Shown here: positions 7,481 to 16,270 of the stretch, piece by piece
How the letters are laid out: each line of letters starts with the position of its first letter
Numbering within the stretch: the stretch's first letter is position 1
Source: Actinomadura sp. KC06
Lineage (GTDB): Bacteria > Actinomycetota > Actinomycetes > Streptosporangiales > Streptosporangiaceae
DNA length: 64,000 nucleotides
Direction: 5' to 3'
NCBI RefSeq assembly: GCF_004348735.1
Contig: NZ_SMKT01000004.1
Coordinates: forward strand, 61,234 to 125,233
Notes under the pieces: generated by a model
Told to the model about the DNA's origin: nothing
What the model saw: only the letters and a program-made list of their open reading frames with translations
Database searches by the model: none
Position numbers and translations under genes: made by a program

Positions 7481-9247
7481 TCAGGATCGTCCGGGTGTCG
7501 GCGACGGGGCCGTGGCCTGGGCGACGATGCCGGGCCGGACCAACGCGCTCAGCCGCGAGAACGGCACCTTGATCCTTTTCCCGCGGGAGCCTCCGGTGCA
7601 GCCGAGTTCGGAGATCCCGGTGATGACGAAGGTCAGGCCGTCCCTGGTCGGCAGCACCATCAGCCTCCGCGGGACGAGATCGGCCGCGGTGATGGGGCGT
7701 CCCGCGTAGCACACCGCACCGGCCGGGGTCTGCGCGGCGCTTTCCGGGTCGCCCTCGCTTTGGACGATCGTGCGGGCCAAGTCGCGCATCCCTGTCGTGG
7801 TCAGGGCTGCCGACTTGAACAGATCCTGCGCGCCGAGCCGCCGTCCGTCCGACAGGTCCACGACCACGCCGGACCCACCGGAATATCCGGCGGCCGATTG
7901 GCTGTCGACCAGGTCGTAGAAGACGGAAAGGAGCCTCGGTCCTCGCACGCCGAAATTCGCGACGGCTGTGGCCCGCCAGCGCTCCTCGCCAGGTCTTGGC
8001 CCATAGCGCCTGACCCCGTCCACCCACGGACGAGTGAGCGCGTCCGCTGTCTCCCGCAGCACGGTGTTGATCCTGGATTCCACGTCGGGATCACGGACGC
8101 CGTCCACCTTGACGTACTGCGTCGTCAGGTCCGACGAGGCGTCCCGCCGGACCGACGACACCAGCGAGACGCGCACCTGCTGCACCGCGGCCCGCGCGGG
8201 CGTCTCGGCCGTGTCCCGGGTGGCGAGGTAGGTGCCCGCCCCTCCGGCGGCGACGGCCACGCTCGCCCCCGTGATCGCCGCGGCGATCTTGCCGCCGAGC
8301 CCGGTGACCGCGCCCGCACCGGCCGCGGCGCCTCCGGCGGCCGTCCCGGCGGCGGCCGCCCCACCGCCGATCCCTGATGCCACCAGGGGAAACAGCGCCG
8401 CCAGCCCCACGGCGGCACCGGCCAACGTGCGCAGCCCACGCTGTTCCCATGCCGAGCCGTAGGCCGAGACGGCGATCCGGTCGAGCTCGGCCACCAGCGT
8501 CATCGCGTCGCGCGGACGCTCCGCCGGTTCCTTGGCCATGCCCTGCTCCAGCAGCGGCCGCAACACCTCCGGAAGCTCGGACACGGGGACCGGCGCGGCC
8601 AGATGCCGACTCATCAGCTCAGCCCGGACGGAGGACGCGTATGGACGGCGTCCGGTCACGCATTCAAAGAACACGCAGGTGGCGGCGTACACGTCAGTGG
8701 CAGGGACGGCCGGTTCCCCGCGCCATTGTTCGGGCGCCATATAGGCGGGCGTACCGCCGACGGCCCGATCACCGGCCAGCGCAGCCACCCCGAAGTCGAT
8801 GAGCTTGCTAAGGCCGTCCGCCTGGACGACCACGTTCGCGGGCTTGAAGTCGCGGTGGACCACCCCGGCCTCGTGCGCGGCGGCCAGCCCTAACAGCGAG
8901 CCCTTGAGCATCAGCAAGGACGCCTCCGGCCCGAGCGCCCCATGCTCGGCCAGCACCCTCTTCAACGAGACCCCGTCGACCGCCTCCATGACGATCGCCG
9001 CACCGTGCTCGCTCTCCACCATGCGGTACAACCGGGCCACGTACGGATCGGACACCTGCCCCAGCAACACCGCCTCGGCGCGCAGCCGCTCCAGCGCCTC
9101 GTCATCACCGGGGCGGCGGGTCAGATATTTGATCGCCACCGGGGTGCCCGCCGTGCGGTGCCGCGCGAGCACGACCCGTCCCTGGGCCCCTGCGCCCAAC
9201 TCGCGCACTTCGACGAAATCGGCAACCCGCCAATCACCCATCACCAC
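7481..9247 (-). CDS. Receptor-type serine/threonine protein kinase
   Basis: 588 residues. The N-terminal kinase domain has the glycine loop LGAGAQGRV, invariant Lys40 (VAIK), HRDFKPAN catalytic loop (His131-Asp133) and DFG at 151-153, plus APEQW in the P+1 region. A Gly/Ala-rich segment of about 280-350 contains the membrane helix, followed by about 230 extracytoplasmic residues without PASTA repeats; that domain looks like the RsiV/DUF3298 type (residues near FYDLVDS and GRRLGAQDLF). Start GTG at 9247 sits 8 bases after AGGAG. Alkylsulfatase and GAP genes follow on the same strand, 71 bases on. Confidence 0.88.
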   Translation of the reverse strand: MVMGDWRVADFVEVRELGAGAQGRVVLARHRTAGTPVAIKYLTRRPGDDEALERLRAEAVLLGQVSDPYVARLYRMVESEHGAAIVMEAVDGVSLKRVLAEHGALGPEASLLMLKGSLLGLAAAHEAGVVHRDFKPANVVVQADGLSKLIDFGVAALAGDRAVGGTPAYMAPEQWRGEPAVPATDVYAATCVFFECVTGRRPYASSVRAELMSRHLAAPVPVSELPEVLRPLLEQGMAKEPAERPRDAMTLVAELDRIAVSAYGSAWEQRGLRTLAGAAVGLAALFPLVASGIGGGAAAAGTAAGGAAAGAGAVTGLGGKIAAAITGASVAVAAGGAGTYLATRDTAETPARAAVQQVRVSLVSSVRRDASSDLTTQYVKVDGVRDPDVESRINTVLRETADALTRPWVDGVRRYGPRPGEERWRATAVANFGVRGPRLLSVFYDLVDSQSAAGYSGGSGVVVDLSDGRRLGAQDLFKSAALTTTGMRDLARTIVQSEGDPESAAQTPAGAVCYAGRPITAADLVPRRLMVLPTRDGLTFVITGISELGCTGGSRGKRIKVPFSRLSALVRPGIVAQATAPSPTPGRS

Positions 9248-9345
9248 GCGCCGATCTCCTGGGGCAGAGGTTTGTGGTCGTCCGGATCCTTACTGTCACG
9301 TAAAGCCCCGGAATCAGCAACGCCGCGCACGCCGGGCTGGACGGG

Positions 9346-9822
9346 CTACTTCGCGTCCTGCGGGCGAGGGTGCGGAGGGCGGTGGTACTCGTTCAGGACG
9401 GTGAGCAGGCGGGTGAGTTCGTCCTTCTGGCTGGCGGAGAGGGGGGCGAGGAGTTCGCGTTGGGCGTCGGTAACGAGCGCGTCGAGGCACTCCAGGCGGT
9501 GATGGCCCTCGGAGGTGAGGGTGATGACGTTGCGGCGGCGGTCGGCGGGGTCGGGATCGCGGCGGATGTATTCGGTGTCGGCGAGCTCGTTGAGGACGGC
9601 GACCATGTCGCTGCGGTAGATGCCGGTGCGGCGGCTGAGCTCCGCCTGGCTGGCGGCACCGGCCTCGGCGAGCGCGGCCAGCACCGCGAAGTGCCATTTG
9701 CGAGCGCCTTCGGCGGCCAGGCGCTCGCTGACGAGCCGATCCGCGGCGATCGCGGCCCCAGCGAGCAGGCGGCTGGGGATGGCGCGCAGCCGGGCCGGAG
9801 CGGGTTCGGGAGCCGGGCTCAT
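9346..9822 (-). CDS. MarR family transcriptional regulator
   Basis: 158 residues with the MarR winged helix: AELSRRTGIYRSDMVAVLNELADTEYI as helix-turn-helix, and RRDPDPADRRRNVITLT as the wing with the family DxxDRR motif. The C-terminal helix is for dimerisation. It is divergent from a SnoaL-like gene across a short intergenic region carrying a perfect 13-bp palindrome and an imperfect second copy, so it probably represses both directions. Confidence 0.9.
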   Translation of the reverse strand: MSPAPEPAPARLRAIPSRLLAGAAIAADRLVSERLAAEGARKWHFAVLAALAEAGAASQAELSRRTGIYRSDMVAVLNELADTEYIRRDPDPADRRRNVITLTSEGHHRLECLDALVTDAQRELLAPLSASQKDELTRLLTVLNEYHRPPHPRPQDAK

Positions 9823-9844
9823 GGTTTCCTCTCCACCTCTTGCA

Positions 9845-9883
9845 TTAGTGACACTAACAGTCTAACTTCGTTAGTAACACAAA
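9845..9883. promoter_or_regulatory. Probable MarR operators
   Basis: TTAGTG-A-CACTAA (9845-9857) is a perfect 13-bp palindrome. A second, 11/13 matching copy lies at 9871-9883, 26 bp (2.5 turns) further on. Between them CTAAC-TTC-GTTAG (9862-9874) is another inverted repeat. The AT-rich block lies directly upstream of the MarR start and covers the intergenic region shared with the SnoaL-like gene. Confidence 0.6.
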
Positions 9884-9919
9884 CGTTAGACCCACAAACG
9901 AACCCTCCGGAGCAAGACC

Positions 9920-9994
9920 ATGATCGGGCCGTCCCACATGCCGGACCTGCTCGCCGAGGACGTCCGGGACTTCTTCCTCGCCCACACCAACTGA
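9920..9994 (+). CDS. Possible 24-residue leader peptide or gene remnant
   Basis: A short frame starts at ATG 9920, seven bases after GGAG, and ends with TGA 11 bases before the next gene's ATG, whose ribosome-binding site (AGGAG) directly abuts this stop. Translation of it could therefore couple to the SnoaL-like gene. The end, PDLLAEDVRDFFLAH, looks like the C-terminal helix of alpha/beta hydrolases, so it may be what is left of a deleted gene. Function unproven. Confidence 0.4.
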   Translation: MIGPSHMPDLLAEDVRDFFLAHTN

Positions 9995-10005
9995 CAGGAG
10001 CCATC

Positions 10006-10440
10006 ATGACCAGCACCGAAACCGTGATCCGCGCACTCGCCGACCGCGCCGAGCTCGCCGACCTGGTCGCCCGCCACAGCCTGTGGATCGACGAGGGCCG
10101 CTACGACGAGACCGACCGCCTCTTCACCGAGGACGTCGCCGTCAAGTCCCCGCGCGGGGAGGCCCACGGGATCGAGGCGCTCATCGAACTGGTGCGCTCG
10201 GGCCACGACACGTACGCCCGCACCCTGCACAACAAGTCCAATGTCATCATCGAGCTCGACGGCGAGACCGCCACTGTGCGAGCCCACGACGTCGCCGTGT
10301 TCGTCATCGACGACAAGACCGAGGCCATCGCGGCCGGGGTCCACCACTACAGTGCGCGCCGCACCGAGCACGGCTGGCGCTTCGACCGCCTCCTGGTCAC
10401 CCCGGTCGCACTGACCGAAGCCCTCGACCGAGCCCTCTAG
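10006..10440 (+). CDS. SnoaL-like / NTF2-fold protein
   Basis: 144 residues with the cone-shaped NTF2 fold pattern: N-terminal helices (LADLVARHSLWIDEGRYDETDRLFTED), conserved ARTLHNKSNVIIELDG strand and C-terminal HYSARRTEHGWRFDRLLV. These folds serve as small ligand-binding enzymes (isomerases, cyclases, hydratases); the substrate cannot be deduced. ATG at 10006 follows CAGGAG. It is controlled, by inference, by the divergent MarR regulator. Confidence 0.8.
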   Translation: MTSTETVIRALADRAELADLVARHSLWIDEGRYDETDRLFTEDVAVKSPRGEAHGIEALIELVRSGHDTYARTLHNKSNVIIELDGETATVRAHDVAVFVIDDKTEAIAAGVHHYSARRTEHGWRFDRLLVTPVALTEALDRAL

Positions 10441-10543
10441 AAAACGCCGAAGCGGACATCTCTGACGCGAAACCGCGCTTGCTCACGGTCTGGCCCGCCC
10501 GTGCGGGGGCGCGGAGGCGGCGGGGCCGTGGTGGACGGCCTGT

Positions 10544-11116
10544 TCAGGCGCCGGGTGTGCGCCGCGGACGGTAGCGCGTCGAGATGATCCCCGACGGGTA
10601 GAGCTTGCCTTCGATGAGCTCCAGGTCCAGGCGGCCCAGGTCGTCGGGGAACAGTTTCTCGCCGCTGCCGATGGCGACCGGGACGACGCGGAGCTGGAGC
10701 TCGTCCAGCAGGCCCGCCCTGGTCAGGGAGCGTGCCAGCGACAGGCTGCCCCAGAGCATGAGGTCCTTGCCTGGCTGCCGCTTGAGGTCGGCGACCTTCG
10801 CGGCCGCATCGCCCTTGACGACTTCTGCCGGCTGCCAGGTTCCCCACGGTGCTTCGTTCAGAGTCGAGGAGAAGACCAGCTTGGGCATGGTGTTCACCGT
10901 GTTGGCGACCGGCTCGTCGGCGGTGGGCCAGTACTGCACGAACATCCGGTAGGTGTCCGCTCCCAGGAGGACGGTGTCCACGTCTTCCAGAATCTGGAGG
11001 TTGTCGCGGTCCACGTGGCTGTAGTCGGAGACGGAGTCGAAGAAATCGAGCTCTCCATCCGGCCCGGCAACGTAGCCGTCGACCGTGATGAGTTCCTGGA
11101 CGATGAGTCTGCGCAT
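10544..11116 (-). CDS. Dihydrofolate reductase / RibD C-terminal domain family protein
   Basis: 190 residues beginning MRRLIVQELITVDGYVAGPDGE, the N-terminal signature of the RibD_C-type reductase family, with VLLGADTYRMF and GSGEKLFPDD later on. Family members are NADPH-dependent reductases; those outside folate or riboflavin operons mostly lack an assigned substrate. An alternative in-frame ATG at 11149 has GAGAG upstream and would add 11 residues, but homologues start at the MRRLIV strand. Confidence 0.8.
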   Translation of the reverse strand: MRRLIVQELITVDGYVAGPDGELDFFDSVSDYSHVDRDNLQILEDVDTVLLGADTYRMFVQYWPTADEPVANTVNTMPKLVFSSTLNEAPWGTWQPAEVVKGDAAAKVADLKRQPGKDLMLWGSLSLARSLTRAGLLDELQLRVVPVAIGSGEKLFPDDLGRLDLELIEGKLYPSGIISTRYRPRRTPGA

Positions 11117-11170
11117 ACCACTGTGACCATACGAGTCGGCCGAACTCATCGGTCTCTCAGGTTCGCGGCA

Positions 11171-11803
11171 TCACGGACAGGTCTTCCAGAGAAGGTCGTA
11201 GGTGGCGGAGTCGTCGGGGGTGTCCAGGGCCATGATGCTGGTCCTGGACGGGTCCGAGTCGCCCGCGGAAACGCCCATCTCGGTGTCGAGGTAGAGGAGG
11301 CGTTCCTCGCCGCAAGGCTTGAACGCCACTTGGTCGAGGGGGATCTGCTGGTCGAACGTCCAGGGCGCGGCGTGGGGCCCGGGGACCTTGTGGGTCCACT
11401 CTTGGGACGGCGGCGTGCCCTGGAAATTGTGCTGCGTCTTCAGCTCGCCGGTCGCCCCTGCAGCCACTTCGGCGGAGCCGGCGAACCGGAGCCGGCTGAT
11501 CGCGTAGGTGAAGCCCACCGCATTGTCCACCCGCAGGACGACCTGGCATTTCTGCCGGCTTTCGGCCGGGGTGGAGTCGCCGCCCGCGAGGGCATGGAGG
11601 CCCCAGTAGCGGACCGTGAAGCTGGTCGCGGTGACGGGCATCGACACCTCACCGCCCCAGCAGTCCTGGCTGAAGCTCACCACGGTGATGGTCACCCCGG
11701 GCGGCGGGTCCGCCGGGGCGGCCGACGCGGCGGGCGCCATCATGGCGGACGGGACGAGAACGGCGCCGAGTATCGCGATCGCCTTGCGCCTGACATGCGT
11801 CAT
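11171..11803 (-). CDS. Secreted DUF4360-like protein
   Basis: 210 residues with a clear Sec signal peptide (RRK, hydrophobic core ILGAVLVPSAMM, cleavage near ASA-AP at about 28). The mature part has the DUF4360 pattern: a Cys-containing first strand (SFSQDCWGG), VTATSFTVRYWG, a K-C-Q motif, the FTYAISRLRFAG strand and a Cys near the end. Predicted to be an exported beta-sandwich protein of unknown function with two disulfides. Confidence 0.75.
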   Translation of the reverse strand: MTHVRRKAIAILGAVLVPSAMMAPAASAAPADPPPGVTITVVSFSQDCWGGEVSMPVTATSFTVRYWGLHALAGGDSTPAESRQKCQVVLRVDNAVGFTYAISRLRFAGSAEVAAGATGELKTQHNFQGTPPSQEWTHKVPGPHAAPWTFDQQIPLDQVAFKPCGEERLLYLDTEMGVSAGDSDPSRTSIMALDTPDDSATYDLLWKTCP

Positions 11804-11858
11804 GGCATGACTCCAAAAATCAGGCAGTGGATTCGATCGCGAGAGTAAATGCGCCCCA

Positions 11859-11884
11859 GAAAGGCGTCAACGCTAACGCCTTTC
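11859..11884 (-). terminator. Hairpin terminator after the small secreted gene
   Basis: A perfect 9-bp stem GAAAGGCGT / ACGCCTTTC with an 8-base loop lies about 45 bases past the stop of the 11930-12172 gene and upstream of the DUF4360 gene on the same strand. Confidence 0.5.
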
Positions 11885-11929
11885 GATTTCTTATTCACAT
11901 TTCACTTCATCGGGTGGCGGCGGGCCCGT

Positions 11930-12172
11930 TCAGCCGAAGGCGCGGCACTCCACCTCGGCGCGGCGCTCGGTCATGCCCTGCTGGACGGCCGAGGTCACGC
12001 ACGCGCGCTGCTTCTCGTCCAGGCGCGGCTCGCCGCACTGGCCGACGCTCGAATAGGTGCGGCAGTCCTGGCGCGAGGTCTGGTCGCCGGACGACCAGGC
12101 GGCGGTGGCGCCGCCGACGCCCCCGATCCCCAGAACGCCGACGATCAATGCCCCGGTCATGACCCTCTTCAT
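11930..12172 (-). CDS. Small secreted or membrane-tethered protein, four cysteines
   Basis: 80 residues: a signal peptide or single membrane helix (GALIVGVLGIGGVGGATAAW), then a short mature domain with Cys at DCRTYS, QCGEP, ACVTS and ECRAFG, suggesting two disulfides. The ATG at 12172 has GGGGGAGAG six bases upstream. I do not recognise the family. Confidence 0.6.
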   Translation of the reverse strand: MKRVMTGALIVGVLGIGGVGGATAAWSSGDQTSRQDCRTYSSVGQCGEPRLDEKQRACVTSAVQQGMTERRAEVECRAFG

Positions 12173-12318
12173 CTGCGTCTCTCCCCCGTCGCGTACATCG
12201 TCAACGACGAGGTACCTCCCCGTCCGTACCACCACAAAACACAGCAAAAGGTCAAGAAATTCAGCATACCTCCAGGTCAAGCCCGTCAGCCCGCGTCGCG
12301 TGCGCCGTCAGGCCCACG

Positions 12319-13524
12319 TCACGCGCGTCCGAGGCGGGGCGCGAGAACACTAAGGGCGCACGTCAGGATCAGGAGCACGACCATGGTGACGCGCAGCCCG
12401 GCCGCCTCCGCGACGCCGCCGACGATCGGCGGTCCGGCGAGGAAGCCCACGTAGCCGACCGTGGACACGGCGGCGATCGAGGGACCCGGGCCCCGCGGAG
12501 TGTGCGACGCGGCATGGCTGAACGCCACCGGGACGACCGGTGCCAGGCCCAGGCCAATCAGGGCGTAAGCCACCAGGCCCGTCCCCGGGGACGGCGCGAC
12601 GAGGGCGAGTACGGCGCCGGCCCCGGCGAGGAGCGAGCAGCACTGGACGAACCGGTCGGTGGCCGCGCGGGAGCGCATCCGGTCGGCGGCCAGCCTCCCG
12701 GCGACCATGCCCGCCGAGAAGACCGCGAAGCCGGTGGCCGCGGCGCCGGCCGACGAACCGGCGACGTCCCGCAGATAGACGGCGCCCCAGTCGTTCATCA
12801 GGCCTTCGCCCATCAGCGCCGAGAGCGCGATGAGCGCGGGGGCCCACAAGCCCCGGGGTGGAAACGCGAACGCCGGCCCCGCGACGCCGGTGTCCGGTGC
12901 GTCGGGCAGCAGGAAGATCGTCGCGGCGCAGCAGACGGAGAAGAGGACGACCGCGGTCAGCAGGAAATGCGTTCCGGCTCCCACGTCCCCGGCGGCCGCC
13001 AGGCCGCCGACCGCCGCACCCGAGATCCCGCCCAGGCTGAACATGGCGTGGAAGCCGCCCATGACGGGACGGGAGCATGCGCGTTCCACCAGCACGCCCT
13101 GGGTGTTCATGGCGACGTCGACGGCGCTGTTGCCGACCGCGAACATCGCCGCCGCGACGGTCAGCGGCACGAGACCCGGCGCGGACGGGATCAGCGGGAG
13201 CGTCCCGAAGAAGAGGACCGCGCCGCCGATCAGCGTCCGGCGGCTGCCCCACCGGGCCACCACGACGCCCGCCAGCGGCAGCCCCGCGAGCGCGCCGGCC
13301 GCCAGGCCGGCGAGCGCCACGGCCAGCCCGCCCGCGGAAAGGCCCAGGCCGTCCCGGACGTCCGGCACCCGCGCGGCCCAGGAGGCGAACGCGGCGCCGT
13401 TGGCGAAGAAGACGCCGCGGACGGCGGTGCGCGCCGCCCGGCTCCGGGCGGCCGGCAACGCGGCACGCACCGGAGCCGATACCCGCGCGGGTACGGAACG
13501 GGCCGAGTCCTTGATCTCACTCAC
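12319..13524 (-). CDS. MFS transporter
   Basis: 401 residues and about 12 hydrophobic helices; loop 2-3 has the MFS motif A remnant VVVARWGSRRTL. The pattern (GNSAVDVAMNTQGVLVE, FHAMFSLGG) is that of the YfmO/FucP-like sugar or metabolite permease group often annotated only as MFS. It starts 31 bases after the epimerase stop and is likely the last gene of an aminotransferase-epimerase-MFS transcription unit, which suggests export of that pathway's product. Confidence 0.83.
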   Translation of the reverse strand: MSEIKDSARSVPARVSAPVRAALPAARSRAARTAVRGVFFANGAAFASWAARVPDVRDGLGLSAGGLAVALAGLAAGALAGLPLAGVVVARWGSRRTLIGGAVLFFGTLPLIPSAPGLVPLTVAAAMFAVGNSAVDVAMNTQGVLVERACSRPVMGGFHAMFSLGGISGAAVGGLAAAGDVGAGTHFLLTAVVLFSVCCAATIFLLPDAPDTGVAGPAFAFPPRGLWAPALIALSALMGEGLMNDWGAVYLRDVAGSSAGAAATGFAVFSAGMVAGRLAADRMRSRAATDRFVQCCSLLAGAGAVLALVAPSPGTGLVAYALIGLGLAPVVPVAFSHAASHTPRGPGPSIAAVSTVGYVGFLAGPPIVGGVAEAAGLRVTMVVLLILTCALSVLAPRLGRA

Positions 13525-13555
13525 GGTCTGCTGCCTTGGCCTTCCGGGCCGCCAC

Positions 13556-14563
13556 TCAGGGCTGTGGGACGCGCTCGCGGCGGAAGATCGCCGTCGTCGA
13601 CGGAAGCTCGGGGAATGGGCCGAGCACGTCGGCGAGCGACGCGAGGCCGCTCTCCAGCGTCACGCCGGGCCGGAAGCCCAAGGACCGGAGCTTGGAGATG
13701 TCGGCCACCAGCCGGAAGCTGTCCTCCAGGCTGGAGGCGTCCGGCTGCAGGCGGGCCGGACGGCCCGTGGCCTTCGCCACCGCGTCGGCGAGGTCGCGCA
13801 TGGACACCTCCCGCCCGCTGCCGATGTTGTAGACCTCCCCGGCGGCACCGGCGTCCGCGAGAGTGATCAGGGCCGCGCACACATCGGAGACGTGGACGAA
13901 GTCGCGGGTCTTGCGGTCGACGTCCCCGACCAGCGGAATCGGCATCTCGTTGAGCTGCCAGCGCAGGAACTGCGAGACCTCGCCGCCGGCGGAGCGCGGG
14001 TCCTCGCCCGGCCCGTAAACGACGAACGAGCGGCCGATCACGACCGGCAGGCCGATGGCGTCGTACAGGCTTCGCAGCGCGAGCTCACCCGACAGCTTGG
14101 ACGCGCCGTAAGGCAGGAACGGCCGCGTGGGATGCTCCTCGGTCATGGGAACCCGCTGCGGGACGCCGTACACGATCGCCGAGGAGAGGCAGACCAGTCG
14201 CCGGACGCCGAGCTCGACGCACGCGTTGCCCACATTGCAGGCGCCGAGCCCGTTGATCTGGAAATCGAATCTCGGGAACTCCACCGAGCGGGAGCCGCTC
14301 GCGTTTCCCGCCAGATGGAAGACCGTGTCGGCGCCGCGCAGCGCCAGCAGTGTCTCGCCGTAGTCGCGCACGTCCGCGCGCACATGCCGGACGCCGGGAA
14401 GGGCGGCCAGTTCCGGCGACGGATCGGCGAGGTCGACGATGGTCACGCTCCTGCCCGCCCCGCTCAGCGCGGTGACGAGGTGACCGCCGACGAAACCCGA
14501 GCCTCCGGTGACGGCGACGTCGGGGGTCTCGGAGCCAGTGGATTCCTGCAACGTTCCAGCCAT
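13556..14563 (-). CDS. NAD-dependent sugar epimerase/dehydratase (extended SDR)
   Basis: 335 residues. The N-terminal nucleotide-binding site is VAVTGGSGFVGGHLV; the catalytic set is Ser-Ser in CLSSAIVYG and Tyr-x-x-x-Lys in PYGASKLSGE. These are the hallmarks of extended SDRs acting on nucleotide sugars (GalE/RfbB-like). The ATG at 14563 has GGAG upstream at 8 bases. It lies 96 bases downstream of a sugar aminotransferase gene, so the pair may make an amino- or deoxy-sugar. Exact reaction not assignable. Confidence 0.85.
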   Translation of the reverse strand: MAGTLQESTGSETPDVAVTGGSGFVGGHLVTALSGAGRSVTIVDLADPSPELAALPGVRHVRADVRDYGETLLALRGADTVFHLAGNASGSRSVEFPRFDFQINGLGACNVGNACVELGVRRLVCLSSAIVYGVPQRVPMTEEHPTRPFLPYGASKLSGELALRSLYDAIGLPVVIGRSFVVYGPGEDPRSAGGEVSQFLRWQLNEMPIPLVGDVDRKTRDFVHVSDVCAALITLADAGAAGEVYNIGSGREVSMRDLADAVAKATGRPARLQPDASSLEDSFRLVADISKLRSLGFRPGVTLESGLASLADVLGPFPELPSTTAIFRRERVPQP

Positions 14564-14659
14564 GGGGAAACTCCAGTTCTCACGCATGCGAAGGGAGCAC
14601 GTGATGGTGCGGAAGTCGGGAAAGGCCAGAGGTCCGCCCCGGGGCTCGGGGCGCGTCGG

Positions 14660-15892
14660 TCACCGGTTCTCGGCGAGCCTGGCGACCCCTCGGGACACGG
14701 CGCCGATCATGTGCTCCACCTGGTCGTCGGTGAGGTGGTCGTAGATCGGCAACTGGATCTGATGCTCGAAGTAGGTCTTCTCCGCGACCGGGCACTCGCC
14801 GTAGCGGTGCCCCAGCGCCCGGAACTCCGGCAGCAGGTGAATGGGGAAGTACCGGACGACGATCTCGATCCCCTCCCGCTCCTGCAGGTGCCGGATGAAG
14901 TCGTCCTTGGGGGCGCCGACGGTTTCGGGATCGTAGAAGAGGGTGTAAAGGTGGTGGACGTGGCGGGCGTAGGGCTTCTCGTTCTGGACGCCGATGCCGG
15001 GCACCCGCCGCAGCCCTTCGTCGAGGCGGTGCGCGATGTCACGGCGCCGCCCGTTGAGGCGGTCCAGCTTGCCGAGTTGGACGATGCCGAGTGCCGCGCT
15101 CAACTCGCTCATCCGGTAGTTGTTGCCGACGAGGTAACGCCCGTCGACGTAGTCGTGGGTGTAGGACTTGCGGACGTGCGCGTCCCGGTAATACGCCGGT
15201 TGCCGGTACGGGCCGATGCGAGGGTCATCGCGCTCGCTCATCTCGCCCCACACGTGAATGGTCCCCAGCGCCCGGGCCATTTCGGCGTACCGATCGTTGC
15301 CGGTGACGAATGCCCCGCCCTCTCCGGTGGTCATGTTCTTCAGGGAATGGAAGCTGAAACATCCGATATCACCGATGGAGCCCAGCGGCCGGCCCTTGTA
15401 GGTGCCGCCGGCGACATGGGCGCAGTCCTCGACCACGCTCAACCCGTGGCGCCGGGCGATGGTCATGACCGGGTCCATGTCCACGGCCTGTCCGCCGTAA
15501 TGGACGACCCATATCGATCTGGTCCGTTCGGTGATGAGAGGCTCGATCGTGGCCGGATCGAGATTGAGGCTGTCGGGATCGATGTCGGCGAACTTGATGA
15601 CACAGCCGCGGGCCTGCAAGGGCCATGTGGTGACCCAGAACGTCTGGGGCGTCGTGATGACCTCGTCGCCCGGGCCCAGCCCGAGCACCTGCGCGGCCAG
15701 GAACAGGGCGGTGGTGCAGGAGCTGGTCGCCTGGACGTGGCGGCCGTCCAGCATTTCCGCGAAGCGCCGCTCGAACTCGGCGCCCGCGGGGCCCATCGCC
15801 AGGGTGTCCTGCGCCAGCACGTCGGTGACGGCCTTGATCTCTTCCGCGCCCAGCCGGTTGGAGATGCCGCTGTACGGCACCATGTACGTCAT
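14660..15892 (-). CDS. PLP-dependent sugar aminotransferase (DegT/DnrJ/EryC1/StrS family)
   Basis: 410 residues. Key family features are ATSSCTTALFLAAQVLGLGPGDEV (PLP phosphate site), VEDCAHVAGG (Asp that contacts the pyridine N) and FSFHSLKNMTTGEGG, whose Lys forms the Schiff base. Family members transfer an amino group from Glu or Gln to a keto-sugar nucleotide or a related cyclitol/aminoshikimate precursor. The ATG at 15892 has GAGGAG upstream, better than the GTG/ATG codons further out. It is the first gene of a likely operon with the epimerase and MFS exporter. Confidence 0.88.
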   Translation of the reverse strand: MTYMVPYSGISNRLGAEEIKAVTDVLAQDTLAMGPAGAEFERRFAEMLDGRHVQATSSCTTALFLAAQVLGLGPGDEVITTPQTFWVTTWPLQARGCVIKFADIDPDSLNLDPATIEPLITERTRSIWVVHYGGQAVDMDPVMTIARRHGLSVVEDCAHVAGGTYKGRPLGSIGDIGCFSFHSLKNMTTGEGGAFVTGNDRYAEMARALGTIHVWGEMSERDDPRIGPYRQPAYYRDAHVRKSYTHDYVDGRYLVGNNYRMSELSAALGIVQLGKLDRLNGRRRDIAHRLDEGLRRVPGIGVQNEKPYARHVHHLYTLFYDPETVGAPKDDFIRHLQEREGIEIVVRYFPIHLLPEFRALGHRYGECPVAEKTYFEHQIQLPIYDHLTDDQVEHMIGAVSRGVARLAENR

Positions 15893-16270
15893 GCACCCGC
15901 TCCTCTCCATAGGCCTCGGCATTCTCCGGGTGAAACCTTGTTCTCGCCGGTAAGGGCGACCATCGCGCGATGCCGGTTAATAGGAGGTGAAATTGCGTCG
16001 ACTTTTGCCTGCGACCGGATCGGCAACCGATTCAAGGTGTATGCGTCATGATCTCTGTCATGAATGTATCGACCTCGTCCTGCCGACGGCAAGCCCTCAA
16101 TTCACCGCTCGGCACTGAAGGGGAACGCCGAAGGGCGGCACCAGCAGCTCGTTTTGCGTTATTTTTACCGCCGCCCGCGCCGCCGACGTGACACGGCTCA
16201 CGGTCGCCGGCACGCGAGTACACCCATATGCCCGAGCAGATTAAGTGCGAGACTCCGGAGTTGTTTTCCG
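15893..16270. other. 378-bp divergent intergenic region, comparatively AT-rich
   Basis: No recognisable gene. It must hold promoters for the aminotransferase (minus) and SDR (plus) genes. AGGAGGTGA at 15982-15990 is a full-length Shine-Dalgarno match followed by TTG at 15993 and an open frame of 41 codons to TGA at 16116-16118; its residue composition does not look like a real protein, so I only note it. Confidence 0.4.

Noticed and set aside
11930..12280. Longer 116-residue form of the small secreted protein
   Set aside because: The extension is upstream of a strong ribosome-binding site and would bury the signal peptide inside the protein.
12830..16051. 1073-residue plus-strand frame across the aminotransferase/epimerase/MFS genes
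   Set aside because: Spans three minus-strand genes with clear catalytic motifs; shadow.
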